Notes: a model not told the origin generated them from the letters alone. A DNA stretch of 64,000 nucleotides from Arthrobacter_D sp015752045 (GCF_015752045.1 NZ_JADOUS010000009.1:62001-126000); one strand, 5' to 3'; positions 8,518 to 17,738 are shown, counted from the first letter of the stretch. Numbers and translations: made by a program.

Positions 8518-9738
8518 ATGAGTGAGAAGATCAGGGTCGTCGGCCCCATCGTGGAGCTCGACGGCGACGAGATGACCCGCATCATCTGGCAGTTCATCAA
8601 GGACCGCCTGATCCTCCCGTACCTGGACGTCGACCTGCTGTACTTCGACCTGTCGATCCAGAATCGCGACGCGACGGAGGACCAGGTCACCATCGACGCA
8701 GCCAACGCCATCAAAGAGCACAATGTGGGCGTCAAATGCGCCACCATCACCCCGGACGAGGCCCGCGTCGAGGAATTCGGCCTGAAGAGCATGTGGGCCT
8801 CCCCGAACGGGACCATCCGCAACATCCTGGGCGGGGTCGTCTTCCGTGAGCCGATCATCATCTCCACCATTCCCCGCCTCGTTCCCGGCTGGAACAAGCC
8901 GATCATCATCGGTCACCATGCGTTCGGCGACCAATATCGCGCCACCAACTTCAAGGTCCCCGGCCCTGGCACCCTGACGATGACCTTCGTCCCCTCCGAC
9001 GGCGGCGAGGAGATCCGGCAGACAGTCGTCACCTACCCGGACGGGGGAGGGGTGGCCATGGGGATGTACAACTTCAACGACTCGATCCGCGACTTCGCGC
9101 GTGCCTCCTTCGCCTACGGGCTGCAACGCGACTATCCGGTGTACCTCTCGACCAAGAACACGATCCTGAAGGCCTATGACGGCCAGTTCAAGGACCTCTT
9201 CCAGGAGATATTCGACACCGAGTTCAAGGACCTCTTCGACGCCGCCGGCCTCACGTACGAACACCGCCTGATCGACGACATGGTCGCCTCGGCGATGAAA
9301 TGGGAAGGCGGCTACGTCTGGGCGTGCAAGAACTACGACGGCGACGTCCAGTCGGACATCGTCGCCCAGGGGTGCGGTTCACTGGGTCTCATGACCTCCG
9401 TCCTGGTGACCCCGGACGGCACCACCGTGGAAGCCGAGGCTGCACACGGTACCGTGACCCGCCATTACCGCCGGCATCAGCAGGGCGAACCGACCTCCAC
9501 CAACCCCATCGCGTCGATCTTCGCGTGGACCCGCGGCATCATGCATCGCGGGCAGCTGGATGACACCCCGGCCGTCATCGATTTCGCCGGCACCGTCGAG
9601 GACGTCGTCATCAGGACCGTCGAGGCGGGCCACATGACCAGGGACCTGGCACTGCTGGTGGGGCCCGACCAGGAATGGCTCACCACGGAGCAGTTCCTGG
9701 CCGTGGTGGCGGACAACCTCGCCGAGCGCCGGCGCTGA
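8518..9738 (+). CDS. icd: NADP-dependent isocitrate dehydrogenase, eukaryote-like homodimeric type
   Basis: 406 residues. Oxidises isocitrate to 2-oxoglutarate and CO2 in the TCA cycle. Isocitrate-binding SPNGTIRN is near residues 95-102; metal-ligand aspartates lie in the LIDDMVASAMK region; the NADP-selecting HGTVTRHYR is near 310. Length and motifs match the subfamily shared with eukaryotic cytosolic and mitochondrial enzymes, not the monomeric 740-residue bacterial form. The start is ATG 8518 with AGAGGA six bases upstream. It lies in the same direction after the SulP/methyltransferase pair with no terminator seen, so it may be co-transcribed. Confidence 0.95.
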   Translation: MSEKIRVVGPIVELDGDEMTRIIWQFIKDRLILPYLDVDLLYFDLSIQNRDATEDQVTIDAANAIKEHNVGVKCATITPDEARVEEFGLKSMWASPNGTIRNILGGVVFREPIIISTIPRLVPGWNKPIIIGHHAFGDQYRATNFKVPGPGTLTMTFVPSDGGEEIRQTVVTYPDGGGVAMGMYNFNDSIRDFARASFAYGLQRDYPVYLSTKNTILKAYDGQFKDLFQEIFDTEFKDLFDAAGLTYEHRLIDDMVASAMKWEGGYVWACKNYDGDVQSDIVAQGCGSLGLMTSVLVTPDGTTVEAEAAHGTVTRHYRRHQQGEPTSTNPIASIFAWTRGIMHRGQLDDTPAVIDFAGTVEDVVIRTVEAGHMTRDLALLVGPDQEWLTTEQFLAVVADNLAERRR

Positions 9739-9775
9739 CCGGGACCCGCCGCTAGGGTGCCCGATCCGAGCGCGC

Positions 9776-10609
9776 TCAGGACCGGAAGATGTCGTTGAGG
9801 GTGACCGTGGTCAGTCCGCGGTCGGTGATGAGCTGCTCGAGCTGGGGGAAGACCCGCGTGACCGGAAGGAAGTTCAGGTGTCCGATCACCACGTGGGCGG
9901 GCAGGAACCACTCACCGGCGAGACCGAGGATCTCCTGCTCCGGCCGGTGCTCCGAGTCGGCCAGCGACCCGTACCACATGGTGGGGGAGGTGTACCCGAT
10001 GGAAGCGGCCGCCGCGTCCGTCCGCGCGTCCCGGTAGCCGTACGGGGGGCGGTAGTACGGGCGGGGGTCGACGCCGAAGGTGGAGACGATGAAGTCGTGG
10101 TTGCGTTGCAGCTCCGCGACGACGCCCGCATCGCTGAGGCTGGTGAGAGCGGCGTGGGACCACGTGTGGTTGCCGAGCTGAACCTGGCCGGAGGCTACCA
10201 GCGGTCGGAGCAGCTTCGCGTGCTCGGACCATCCCGGGTAGGAGCCGTTGAGGAAGAAGGTCAGGCGGGTGCCGCTCGTGCGGGCGAACTCGATGTAGAG
10301 CCGGACGACCTCGCTGTCCGAGCCGTCGTCGACCGTCCAGGCCAGAACCTGTTCCGAGGTAGGCAGCCCGGTGATCACCCCTGCCGGGAGCGGCACCTTC
10401 GTCACGGCAGGCGCCGTGGCCGGCGGGGTCGGGCTGGGTGCCATGGGCGACGGTATGGGTGGTGGTGAGGCGGACGTCGGAGGAGGCGGTGCTGCAGGGG
10501 CTGCTGGACCCATCGCCTCAGGAGGAAGACCCGATGCCCGGGAGCATGCGGCGAGGCCCAGGCCCACGCCTCCGGCGACGACCGCGCTGATGAATGTCCG
10601 GCGCTCCAA
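9776..10609 (-). CDS. Polysaccharide deacetylase family lipoprotein (NodB fold)
   Basis: 277 residues. The N-terminus has a twin-Arg pair (ERRTF), a hydrophobic stretch and the lipobox LAAC (Cys near residue 21), so it is probably a Tat-exported lipoprotein. A Pro/Ala-rich linker follows (about 25-75), then a NodB domain: WTVDDGSD (motif 1, in place of TFDDG), GNHTWSH (motif 2, metal-binding His pair), RPPYGYRD (motif 3) and VIGHLN. It likely deacetylates a cell-wall or extracellular glycan. The start is TTG at 10609 with a purine-rich GGGGGAAAGGG upstream. The first motif deviates at Phe to Val but keeps both Asp residues. Confidence 0.85.
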   Translation of the reverse strand: MERRTFISAVVAGGVGLGLAACSRASGLPPEAMGPAAPAAPPPPTSASPPPIPSPMAPSPTPPATAPAVTKVPLPAGVITGLPTSEQVLAWTVDDGSDSEVVRLYIEFARTSGTRLTFFLNGSYPGWSEHAKLLRPLVASGQVQLGNHTWSHAALTSLSDAGVVAELQRNHDFIVSTFGVDPRPYYRPPYGYRDARTDAAAASIGYTSPTMWYGSLADSEHRPEQEILGLAGEWFLPAHVVIGHLNFLPVTRVFPQLEQLITDRGLTTVTLNDIFRS

Positions 10610-10713
10610 ATGGCAACCCTTTCCCCCAGAAGAATCACGGAGCACGGTCGAGCCGGTACCCACGCTGAGATCTCACACTACTTGCCTGACGCTGTGCCGC
10701 CTGACGCTCAGGA

Positions 10714-11032
10714 ATGATGAAGTGCATGGGAGAATTCATGCGCTCGGTGCTCACCACTCTTCGAGGCAGTCTTCCAGCGGACGGCCGCCTGGTGGCGATC
10801 GACGGCGTCGACGGCAGTGGGAAGACCTCCTTCACCGCCGACCTCGTCGACGGGATCCACGATCGGCCCACGATCGTCGTCCACGCTCCGGCGGATGCAC
10901 CGGTATGTCGGCGGTCAGCGCGTTTATCTCGACACCGTACGACCCTGGGAACGGGCCACGGTCATCGTGGACAACCAGGATTTCACCGCCCCGGGGATCA
11001 TTCCCGCCGACGCTGTCTCAGCGCTCCGATGA
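10714..11032 (+). pseudogene. Uridine-kinase-like P-loop gene with internal deletion and frameshift
   Basis: The first part (frame of 10714) has a clear P-loop, VAIDGVDGSGKTSF, as in the N-terminus of actinobacterial uridine kinase-like proteins. After about 50-60 codons family resemblance stops, and the typical C-terminus (RYVGGQRVYLDTVRPWERA, then VIVDNQDFTAPGI) appears in the next frame from about 10895 to a stop at 11032. Intact relatives are about 200 residues, so roughly 100 central residues including the catalytic region are missing. The gene cannot make an active kinase. The exact join, near 10885-10900, cannot be fixed by eye. Confidence 0.75.
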
Positions 11033-11143
11033 CGCGAACGGTGAGGACCCCCGGCGGTGCGCAGAGCTCCTGAGCTCCACCCCACCCGGAGGTCCCCATG
11101 GTTCACGCGGCCCGTCCGCCCATCACATGGGGGCACAGAGCCC

Positions 11144-13273
11144 CTACCCCGCAGCGGGCGCCGGCGCCGCCTTCCGCGCCTTCCTCAGCTTCTTCTCGCG
11201 GGCCCCGCGGGCCAGCAGCGTCTTCTCGTCGATCGGCGCGTCCCCGCTGGCCCGGCGCCGGCGCATGTACTCGGCGGCCTCCTCCTGCCGCTCCTGCTCC
11301 GCACCGCTCGCGATCGCAGAGCGCAGGTGCTCCTGGCCGTAGCCGAACGCCTCCACGAGGTCGAGGGAGTGGGGGCGGATCTTCGCCAGCAGGCGGTTGA
11401 TGTAGCTGTCGAGGGTACGGGCACGCTGCGCCGAGAGGCGTCCGTTCATGAGGAACCACGCCAGGTCCTTCTCGATCAGGCACAGGCCGAACAGATCGCG
11501 CAGGCGTGTGAGGACCTGACGCGTGCCCGGATCGGTGATCCTGTGGAGGCCGCGTGTGAACGCCTCCCACTGCAGCAGCTCCGCGTGGGCGTGGGCCACC
11601 TCGATGAGCTCGTTCTGGTGCTCGTTGAAGAGCGCGGCGGCTCGCTCCTGCGACATGCCCTTCGCCCCCCGCAGGGCGGCGGCGAGATCGACGACCCGGG
11701 ACTGCACGCGATCGGTCAGCAGATCGCGCTGGGTCTCCTCGTCGCGTAGCGCGAGGGCCGACTTCTTGCCCGAGCCCGTGTCTGCGAGGGTCTGGGCGAC
11801 ACGGCGCAGGCCCGAGCGGTGCAGCGTCCTGCCGGCGACCTGGGACACCGCGTAGCGGGCCAGGACACCGAAGTCCACGCCCTTGAACTCCTTGGCGTAG
11901 TCCGTCAGGAGTCGCTTGGCGACGAGCTGCAGCAGGACGTTGTTGTCGCCCTCGAAGGTCACGTACACATCGAGGTCCGCGCGGAGCGACGTGAAACGGT
12001 TCTCCACCAGGAAGCCCTGGCCGCCGGTCGCCTCACGGCATTCCTGCAGGGTGTCGAGTGCCAGCCAGGTACTCAGGGGCTTGAACGCGGCGGCGAGGGT
12101 CTCGAGGTCCTGGCGGTCCTCGTCGGTGTCGTGTTCGCCGGAGAAGACGCCGTCGAACTTCTCGAGGAGCTCCTCGTGTGCGAAGGACGCGGCGTAGGTG
12201 GCGGCCAGGCGAGGCAGGAGCCTGCGCTGATGCCGCTGATAGTCCATCAGCACCTCTTCCTTGAGGTTCGAGGATGCGTTGAACTGGCGGCGCTGCGTCG
12301 AGTAGGTGATCGCGGCCGTGAGGGCGAGCTTGCTCGCAGCCACCGCCGCGCCGTCGAGCGAGACGCGGCCCTGCACCAGGGTTCCGAGCATCGTGAAGAA
12401 GCGGCGCCCCGGGGATGCGATGGGAGAGGTGTAGGTGCCGTCCTGGGCCACGTCGCCGTAGCGGTTCAGCAGGTTGGTCCGGGGGATCCGGACGTCGGTG
12501 AAGTGCAGGCGGCCGTTGTCGATGCCGTTGAGGCCGCCCTTGATGCCGTCGTCCTCTCCTCCCACGCCGGGCTTGAAGGAGCCGTCCTCGGTGCGCAGTT
12601 CCACGTAGAAACCGTGGACGCCGTGGCTGACGCCGTTGGTGACGAGCTGGGCGAACACGACGGCGGCCCGGCCGTCGATGGCGCCATTGCCGATGTAGTC
12701 CTTCCAGGCAGCGCGGAAAGGCGTATCGATGACGAACTCGTCGGTGGAGGGGTCGAACGTGGCGGTGGTGGCGATGCTCGCGACGTCGCTGCCGTGGCCC
12801 GTCTCGGTCATGGCGAAGCAGCCGGGGATCCGCATGTCCATGATGCCCGGGAGCCATGCCTCATGATGCTTCTCGGTACCGAGGTGCATGACCGCGGAGC
12901 CGAAGAGGCCCCACTGCACGCCCGCCTTGATCTGCAGCGACGGATCTGCGACCACGAGTTCCTCGAAGCCCGCGACGTTCCCGCCGTGGTCGTCGTTGCC
13001 GCCGAGCGCCTTGGGGAATGCCCGGTGGACGGCCTGCTGCTCCACGAGGTAGTGGAGCTGGTCCAGGCAGCGCAGCCGGTGATCGGTGTGGGTGAGGCCC
13101 TCGATCTTCTGCACTTCGGGGCGGCCGGCGAGTTCACGCGCCGTGCGGCGGATGTGCGCCCACCGGCCGAGGAGCAGCTCGCCGAGCTCGGCGGTGTCCA
13201 CGGTGGCGTGCTCGTCGTCCCTGATGTCGGCCGTGGCGGGGATCTGCTGCGGCCGGGTGATGGTCTGGGTCAT
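11144..13273 (-). CDS. Acyl-CoA oxidase / long acyl-CoA dehydrogenase family protein
   Basis: 709 residues, a flavoprotein that introduces the 2,3-double bond in acyl-CoA at the start of beta-oxidation. The flavin-binding segment FAMTETGHGSDV and the following TTATFDPSTDEFVI pattern are typical of acyl-CoA oxidases; the C-terminal half has the second helical domain found in peroxisomal ACOX-like proteins, matching the long length (ordinary dehydrogenases are about 390). The start at 13273 overlaps the TetR gene stop by four bases, so both are in one operon. Whether oxygen or ETF is the electron acceptor cannot be told. Confidence 0.88.
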   Translation of the reverse strand: MTQTITRPQQIPATADIRDDEHATVDTAELGELLLGRWAHIRRTARELAGRPEVQKIEGLTHTDHRLRCLDQLHYLVEQQAVHRAFPKALGGNDDHGGNVAGFEELVVADPSLQIKAGVQWGLFGSAVMHLGTEKHHEAWLPGIMDMRIPGCFAMTETGHGSDVASIATTATFDPSTDEFVIDTPFRAAWKDYIGNGAIDGRAAVVFAQLVTNGVSHGVHGFYVELRTEDGSFKPGVGGEDDGIKGGLNGIDNGRLHFTDVRIPRTNLLNRYGDVAQDGTYTSPIASPGRRFFTMLGTLVQGRVSLDGAAVAASKLALTAAITYSTQRRQFNASSNLKEEVLMDYQRHQRRLLPRLAATYAASFAHEELLEKFDGVFSGEHDTDEDRQDLETLAAAFKPLSTWLALDTLQECREATGGQGFLVENRFTSLRADLDVYVTFEGDNNVLLQLVAKRLLTDYAKEFKGVDFGVLARYAVSQVAGRTLHRSGLRRVAQTLADTGSGKKSALALRDEETQRDLLTDRVQSRVVDLAAALRGAKGMSQERAAALFNEHQNELIEVAHAHAELLQWEAFTRGLHRITDPGTRQVLTRLRDLFGLCLIEKDLAWFLMNGRLSAQRARTLDSYINRLLAKIRPHSLDLVEAFGYGQEHLRSAIASGAEQERQEEAAEYMRRRRASGDAPIDEKTLLARGAREKKLRKARKAAPAPAAG

Positions 13274-14076
13274 GGCGTGTCCTTCGCGCGTTGGCGGGTT
13301 GGGGGATGGGGGGCTGCCGGTGGCACGAGTGCCTCGTAGCGGCTGATGCCGTCGAAGAGCCAGCCGGTGATGTGCCGGGCCATCTGCTCCTCGGTCGGTT
13401 TGTCGGGGGAGTCGGGGGATGAGAGCCAGTGCTCGCCGGCCGCCCGGACCATGCCGATCGCAGCCGCGGGCCAGTACTCCGGCGCGGCGTCGTCGGGCGC
13501 CGAGGGACGGTCGGGGGAGAGCAGGTAGCCGCGCATGGGACGCGCGATCATGTCGGTGACCGCGGCGAGGAAGTGCGCGAGGGTGTCCTGGCCGTCGTCG
13601 GCCGCCGTGGAGGATGGTGTGGACGCCGCCGTGGAGGCGCGCGTAGGCGTCGCCGAGGATTCGGCGATACCGACCCGGGTGACGAAGGCGTAGACATTGG
13701 GCGAGGTCTGCGCCATCTGCAGGTAGGCGAGCACCATCGCGTACAGGCCCTCCCGGGGAGTGGACGCGGCCTTCGCGGCGTCGAGCACCTTCTGCTGCAT
13801 CTGGCCGATGACCACCTCCGCCATCGCCCGCTGCAGGCCGGTCTTGTCCCCGAAGTAGCGGTAGTACACGGACTTCGAGGTCTCCCCGGCCGCGGCGATG
13901 TCCTCCATGGAGGCCCCGGGGCCGAGGGCGTCGACGGCCCACCGTGCGGTCTTGATCAGCTGCCGCCGTCGCTCGGCCCTGTGCCCCTCCCATCGGCTGG
14001 ACCTGCCGTCCTGTACGGGAGCCAGGCCGCCGGCGGTCTTCACGGAGGCGCTCTTCAGGGCATGGGCAAGCTTCAT
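13270..14076 (-). CDS. TetR-family regulator of the fatty-acid module
   Basis: 268 residues. N-terminal helix-turn-helix: RQLIKTARWAVDALGPGASMEDIAAAGETSKSVYYRYFGDK split over about residues 40-85, with the recognition helix TSKSVYYRYF. The C-terminal ligand domain is variable; a Ser/Thr/Ala-rich insert lies near 150-170. The start is ATG at 14076; an upstream in-frame ATG at 14142 would place the palindrome inside the gene and is rejected. Co-transcribed with the acyl-CoA oxidase and divergent from thiolase, so by analogy with FadR-like TetR proteins it likely represses both units and is released by an acyl-CoA. Confidence 0.88.
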   Translation of the reverse strand: MKLAHALKSASVKTAGGLAPVQDGRSSRWEGHRAERRRQLIKTARWAVDALGPGASMEDIAAAGETSKSVYYRYFGDKTGLQRAMAEVVIGQMQQKVLDAAKAASTPREGLYAMVLAYLQMAQTSPNVYAFVTRVGIAESSATPTRASTAASTPSSTAADDGQDTLAHFLAAVTDMIARPMRGYLLSPDRPSAPDDAAPEYWPAAAIGMVRAAGEHWLSSPDSPDKPTEEQMARHITGWLFDGISRYEALVPPAAPHPPTRQRAKDTP

Positions 14077-14107
14077 GATACCCAGCGTATCAGGTACGCT
14101 AGGTATC
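14077..14107. promoter_or_regulatory. 31-bp palindromic operator between tetR and thiolase
   Basis: GATACCCAGCGTA (14077-14089), five-base centre, TACGCTAGGTATC (14095-14107): 13-base arms with one mismatch. It abuts the TetR start codon and lies 33 bases before the thiolase start, the expected place for a shared repressor site. Confidence 0.75.
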
Positions 14108-14140
14108 GGTAATCCACCCTCTCGCACCAGGAGCTCTTCC

Positions 14141-15454
14141 ATGGCAGATCAGGCCGGGGCGCACAACGCCGCCCTCCCACCCCGCGCGGCAGTCGTCATC
14201 GGCGGCAACCGCATCCCCTTCGCCCGCTCCGGCGGTGCCTACGCCTACTCGTCCAACAAGGACATGCTCATCGCCGCACTCGACGGCCTCGTGGCGCGCT
14301 TCGGCCTGCAGGGTGAGCGCATCGGCGAGGTCGCTGCCGGCGCGGTGCTGAAGCACTCCCGGGACTTCAACCTCACGAGGGAGGCCGTCCTCGGCTCGGC
14401 GCTGTCCCCCGAGACGCCTGCATACGACCTGCAGCAGGCCTGCGCCACGGGCCTCGAGACCGTCGTCGGCCTCTCGAACAAGATCAAGCTCGGCCAGATC
14501 GACTCCGGCATCGCCGGCGGCGTCGATTCCGCCTCGGACGCCCCGATCGCCGTCAGCGAGGGTCTCCGCCGCGTGCTGCTCGACCTCTCGCGCGCCAAGA
14601 CCACGCAGCAGAAGATCAAGGCCCTCGGCACGCTCCGCCCGAAGGACCTCTCACCCAACGCCCCGACCACGGGCGAACCACGCACGGGCCTGTCCATGGG
14701 GGAGCACCAGGCACTCACCACCGCGGCCTGGGAGATCACACGCGAGGCGCAGGACGAACTCGCCTACCGCAGCCACCACAATCTCGCGGCCGCCTACGAC
14801 CGCGGGTTCTTCGCGGACCTCATGACGCCGTACCGCGGCCTGACGAAGGACGCCAACCTCCGGGCGGACACGTCGCTGGAGAAGCTGGCGACCCTGAAGC
14901 CCGTCTTCGGGAAGGGCCTCGACACCCCGGCCACCATGACCGCCGGCAACTCCACCCCGCTCACGGACGGCGCCGCCGTCGTCCTGCTCGGCAGCGAGGA
15001 CTACGCCAGGGCCAACAACCTCCCGATGCTCGCCACCATCGTCGACGCCGAAGCGGCGGCAGTGGACTTCGTCACCGGCGAGGAGGGCCTGCTGATGGCC
15101 CCCGTCCACGCCCTGCCCCGCCTGCTGCAGCGCAACGGCCTCACCTTCGACGACTTCGACTTCTTCGAGATTCACGAGGCCTTCGCCGGGACAGTCCTCA
15201 GCTCGCTCGCGGCATGGGAGGACGCCGACTACTGCAAGCGCGTCCTCGGGCTCGACGGCGCCCTGGGCAGCGTCGACCGCGCGAAGCTCAACGTCAACGG
15301 GTCCTCCCTCGCGGCCGGCCACCCGTTCGCGGCCACGGGCGGGCGAATCGTCGCCTCGCTCGCCAAGACCCTCTCCGAGAAGGGCGGGCGCGGCCTCATC
15401 TCCGTCTGCGCCGCCGGCGGCCAGGGCGTCGTCGCGATCCTCGAGGCGAGGTAG
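14141..15454 (+). CDS. Acetyl-CoA acyltransferase (thiolase)
   Basis: 437 residues. Cleaves 3-ketoacyl-CoA with CoA at the end of a beta-oxidation round, or condenses acetyl-CoA units in reverse. The nucleophilic Cys is near residue 101 (QQACATGLE); the FEIHEAFAG block, the NVNGSSLAAGHPFAATG block (catalytic His) and the final CAAGGQG (second catalytic Cys) are all present. The length suits the FadA2/FadI group. Head of a forward operon with FabG-like and MaoC-like genes, two bases before the next start. The order resembles the mycobacterial fadE5-fadA2-fabG4-htdX locus. Confidence 0.93.
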   Translation: MADQAGAHNAALPPRAAVVIGGNRIPFARSGGAYAYSSNKDMLIAALDGLVARFGLQGERIGEVAAGAVLKHSRDFNLTREAVLGSALSPETPAYDLQQACATGLETVVGLSNKIKLGQIDSGIAGGVDSASDAPIAVSEGLRRVLLDLSRAKTTQQKIKALGTLRPKDLSPNAPTTGEPRTGLSMGEHQALTTAAWEITREAQDELAYRSHHNLAAAYDRGFFADLMTPYRGLTKDANLRADTSLEKLATLKPVFGKGLDTPATMTAGNSTPLTDGAAVVLLGSEDYARANNLPMLATIVDAEAAAVDFVTGEEGLLMAPVHALPRLLQRNGLTFDDFDFFEIHEAFAGTVLSSLAAWEDADYCKRVLGLDGALGSVDRAKLNVNGSSLAAGHPFAATGGRIVASLAKTLSEKGGRGLISVCAAGGQGVVAILEAR

Positions 15455-15456
15455 GC

Positions 15457-16833
15457 ATGGCCGACAACTACCTGGACCTCGTGAACACCCCGCTGCCCGG
15501 GAAGATCGCGAAGGCCCTCGGCCTGCCGCGTCCCTCCGTCCTGCGCCGCTACGCCCCAGGGGAATCCATCGCATCGAAGCCGGTGCTCGTCACCGGATCG
15601 GGTCCCGGGGCGGAGGCGCTCGCCGACGTCCTGCTCGGCTGGGACGTGGAGGTGCGGCGCCACGTGCTGCCGGGCGAGAAGCTCAGCGCCGCCGTCGTCG
15701 TCCTCGACCGGGCGGCCTCGCCCACAGACCTCGCGGCGCCCATGCTCGAGCTCGGGCAGGCCGCCAGGGTGCTGGTGCCGGGCGGTCGCGTGGTGGCGGT
15801 CTTCCGCTCCTCCGCGGACACCACGGACCCCGCAGCTGCGGCGGCACGCCAGGGCGTCGAGGGCGCCATCCGGTCCGTCGCCCATGAACTGCGCGGCGGC
15901 GCCACGGCCAACGGCATCATCCTGCGCGGGGATGCGACGACGACCGATGCCACCACACTCGGGACCCTCCGGTTCTTCCTCTCCGGCAGGAGCGCGTACG
16001 TGGACGGCCAGTTCATCGAGGTGTCGGGAACGCCTGCGGAGAGCGTCACCGGTCTCGCCGCCGCCACGACGGCGCTGGGGGAGGGCGTGCCCGACCAGCC
16101 GCTGGCGGGCAAGACCGCCGTGGTCACCGGAGCGGCGCGTGGCATCGGAGCGAAGATCGCCGAGGTCCTCGCCCGGGACGGAGCCCGCGTGGTCGCGGTC
16201 GACGTACCGGCTGCCGGCGAGCAGCTCGCGCAGGTCGCGAACCGGGTGGGCGGGACCGCCCTGCAGATCGATATCACCGCACCCGACGCGGCGGACCGGA
16301 TCCTCGAGCACGTCGGGGGGCGCTACGGAACCCTCGACATCGTGGTGCACAACGCCGGCATCACGCGGGACAAGCTGCTGGCCAACATGGACGTCCCCCG
16401 GTGGGATGCGGTCATCGCCGTGAACATCGAGTCCCAGCTGCGCATGAACGAGCAACTCCTCGCCTCGGCGGTCTTCTCCACGACGGGGCGCATCATCAGC
16501 CTCGCCTCGACGAGCGGGATCGCCGGCAACCGCGGGCAGAGCAACTACGCGGCGTCGAAGGCCGGCGTGATCGGCATGGTCCGGGCGCAGGCCGCCTCCT
16601 TCGACGGCGCCGGCCGGACCATCAACGCCGTCGCCCCCGGCTTCATCGAGACGGACATGACGGCGAAGATTCCGCCCCTCACCCGCCAGGTGGCCCGCAG
16701 GCTGAGCAGCCTGCAGCAGGGCGGGCTCCCCGGGGACGTGGCCGAGGCGATCGCCTTCCTCGCCTCCGACGCCGCGGCGGGCATCAACGGACAGGTCCTC
16801 CGGGTGTGCGGGCAGAACCTGGTGGGTGAATGA
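15457..16833 (+). CDS. fabG4: 3-oxoacyl-ACP/CoA reductase, high-molecular-weight FabG4 type
   Basis: 458 residues, about 200 longer than ordinary FabG. The N-terminal half (1-205) is a flavodoxin-like domain without intact NAD motifs; the C-terminal half is a short-chain dehydrogenase with TGAARGIG cofactor loop, NNAG-like HNAGIT, and catalytic YAASK. FabG4 enzymes reduce 3-ketoacyl-CoA/ACP with NADH. The start is ATG 15457, two bases after the thiolase stop, and the stop overlaps the MaoC gene start (ATGA). Context supports a role in fatty-acid oxidation or elongation together with these neighbours. Confidence 0.9.
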   Translation: MADNYLDLVNTPLPGKIAKALGLPRPSVLRRYAPGESIASKPVLVTGSGPGAEALADVLLGWDVEVRRHVLPGEKLSAAVVVLDRAASPTDLAAPMLELGQAARVLVPGGRVVAVFRSSADTTDPAAAAARQGVEGAIRSVAHELRGGATANGIILRGDATTTDATTLGTLRFFLSGRSAYVDGQFIEVSGTPAESVTGLAAATTALGEGVPDQPLAGKTAVVTGAARGIGAKIAEVLARDGARVVAVDVPAAGEQLAQVANRVGGTALQIDITAPDAADRILEHVGGRYGTLDIVVHNAGITRDKLLANMDVPRWDAVIAVNIESQLRMNEQLLASAVFSTTGRIISLASTSGIAGNRGQSNYAASKAGVIGMVRAQAASFDGAGRTINAVAPGFIETDMTAKIPPLTRQVARRLSSLQQGGLPGDVAEAIAFLASDAAAGINGQVLRVCGQNLVGE

Positions 16834-17738
16834 GCGGGACACCCCGCCAGGAGGTGACGCTGCCCGGCGTGCCGGCCCTGCCGGAGCTCTACCGCCAGGC
16901 CCTCGTGCTGGCTGCCCGGCGGAGGGTGCGGCGGGCGGCCGTCCCGCTCGACGTCCCCGTCGTGCAGCACCGCGTCGACGGCGTCCGCGTGGCTCTCGGC
17001 TCCCTCACCCGGTTCCAGGAGGTGCTCGGGTCCGCGGCACGGGACGCGGTGCCCTCGGCCTACGTCCACACGCTCGCGTTCCCGGTGGCCATGAGCGTCC
17101 TCGCCCGGCCTGATTTCCCGCTACCCCTGCTCGGCATGGTGCACCTCAGCAACGAGGTGCACCAGGAGCGCCGGCTCGACGCGTCGGAGACGCTCGACGT
17201 CGTAGCCCGGGCGGAGCACCTGCGGCCTCATCCCGCCGGGACGCAGGTCGACGTCGTCATCGACGTGCATGTGGGAGACGAGCGCGTATGGACCGGCCGA
17301 TCGGTCTACCTGGCGCGTGGTGTCCGGCTCGACAGTGCCGGCCCGGACGGGCGCAGGAACGAGGAGCGGCCGGCCTTCACCGCCCCCACGCCCACGGGTG
17401 TCTGGCGGCTCGCCGCGAACACGGGCCGGCGCTATGCCGCGATCTCGGGGGACTGGAACCCGATCCACCTCAGCGCGCTGAGCGCGAGGGCACTCGGGAT
17501 GAAGGCGGCGATTGCGCACGGCATGTACCTCGCCGCCCGCATGGTGGACGAGGCCGTCCCCGCGCCGTCCGGAGCCCTGGACTGGCGCATCGATTTCGCC
17601 ACGCCCGTGCTCCTGCCCGGGAGCGTGACGACGTCGTTCGCCCGGTCCGGCGACCACACCGGGCGCCGGACGGACGTGGTCGGGTGGTCCTCGACGCGTC
17701 GCCGCCCCCACTTCACGGGCTGGGTGCGCACGGAATAG
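16830..17738 (+). CDS. MaoC-like (R)-specific enoyl-CoA hydratase
   Basis: 302 residues, double-hotdog architecture like mycobacterial HtdX. The second hotdog carries the hydratase motif (SGDWNPIHLSALSARALG, with the catalytic Asp and His) followed by IAHGMYLAARM. The first hotdog is degenerate, as usual in this group. Adds water to trans-2-enoyl-CoA or the reverse. Overlaps fabG4 by four bases, so thiolase, reductase and hydratase are produced together. Confidence 0.88.
   Translation: MSGTPRQEVTLPGVPALPELYRQALVLAARRRVRRAAVPLDVPVVQHRVDGVRVALGSLTRFQEVLGSAARDAVPSAYVHTLAFPVAMSVLARPDFPLPLLGMVHLSNEVHQERRLDASETLDVVARAEHLRPHPAGTQVDVVIDVHVGDERVWTGRSVYLARGVRLDSAGPDGRRNEERPAFTAPTPTGVWRLAANTGRRYAAISGDWNPIHLSALSARALGMKAAIAHGMYLAARMVDEAVPAPSGALDWRIDFATPVLLPGSVTTSFARSGDHTGRRTDVVGWSSTRRRPHFTGWVRTE

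Noticed and set aside
13395..13410. PafBC-type damage promoter (TTGTCGGGG)
   Set aside because: It is within the TetR coding region, lacks the TANNNT at the required spacing, and is not upstream of a gene.
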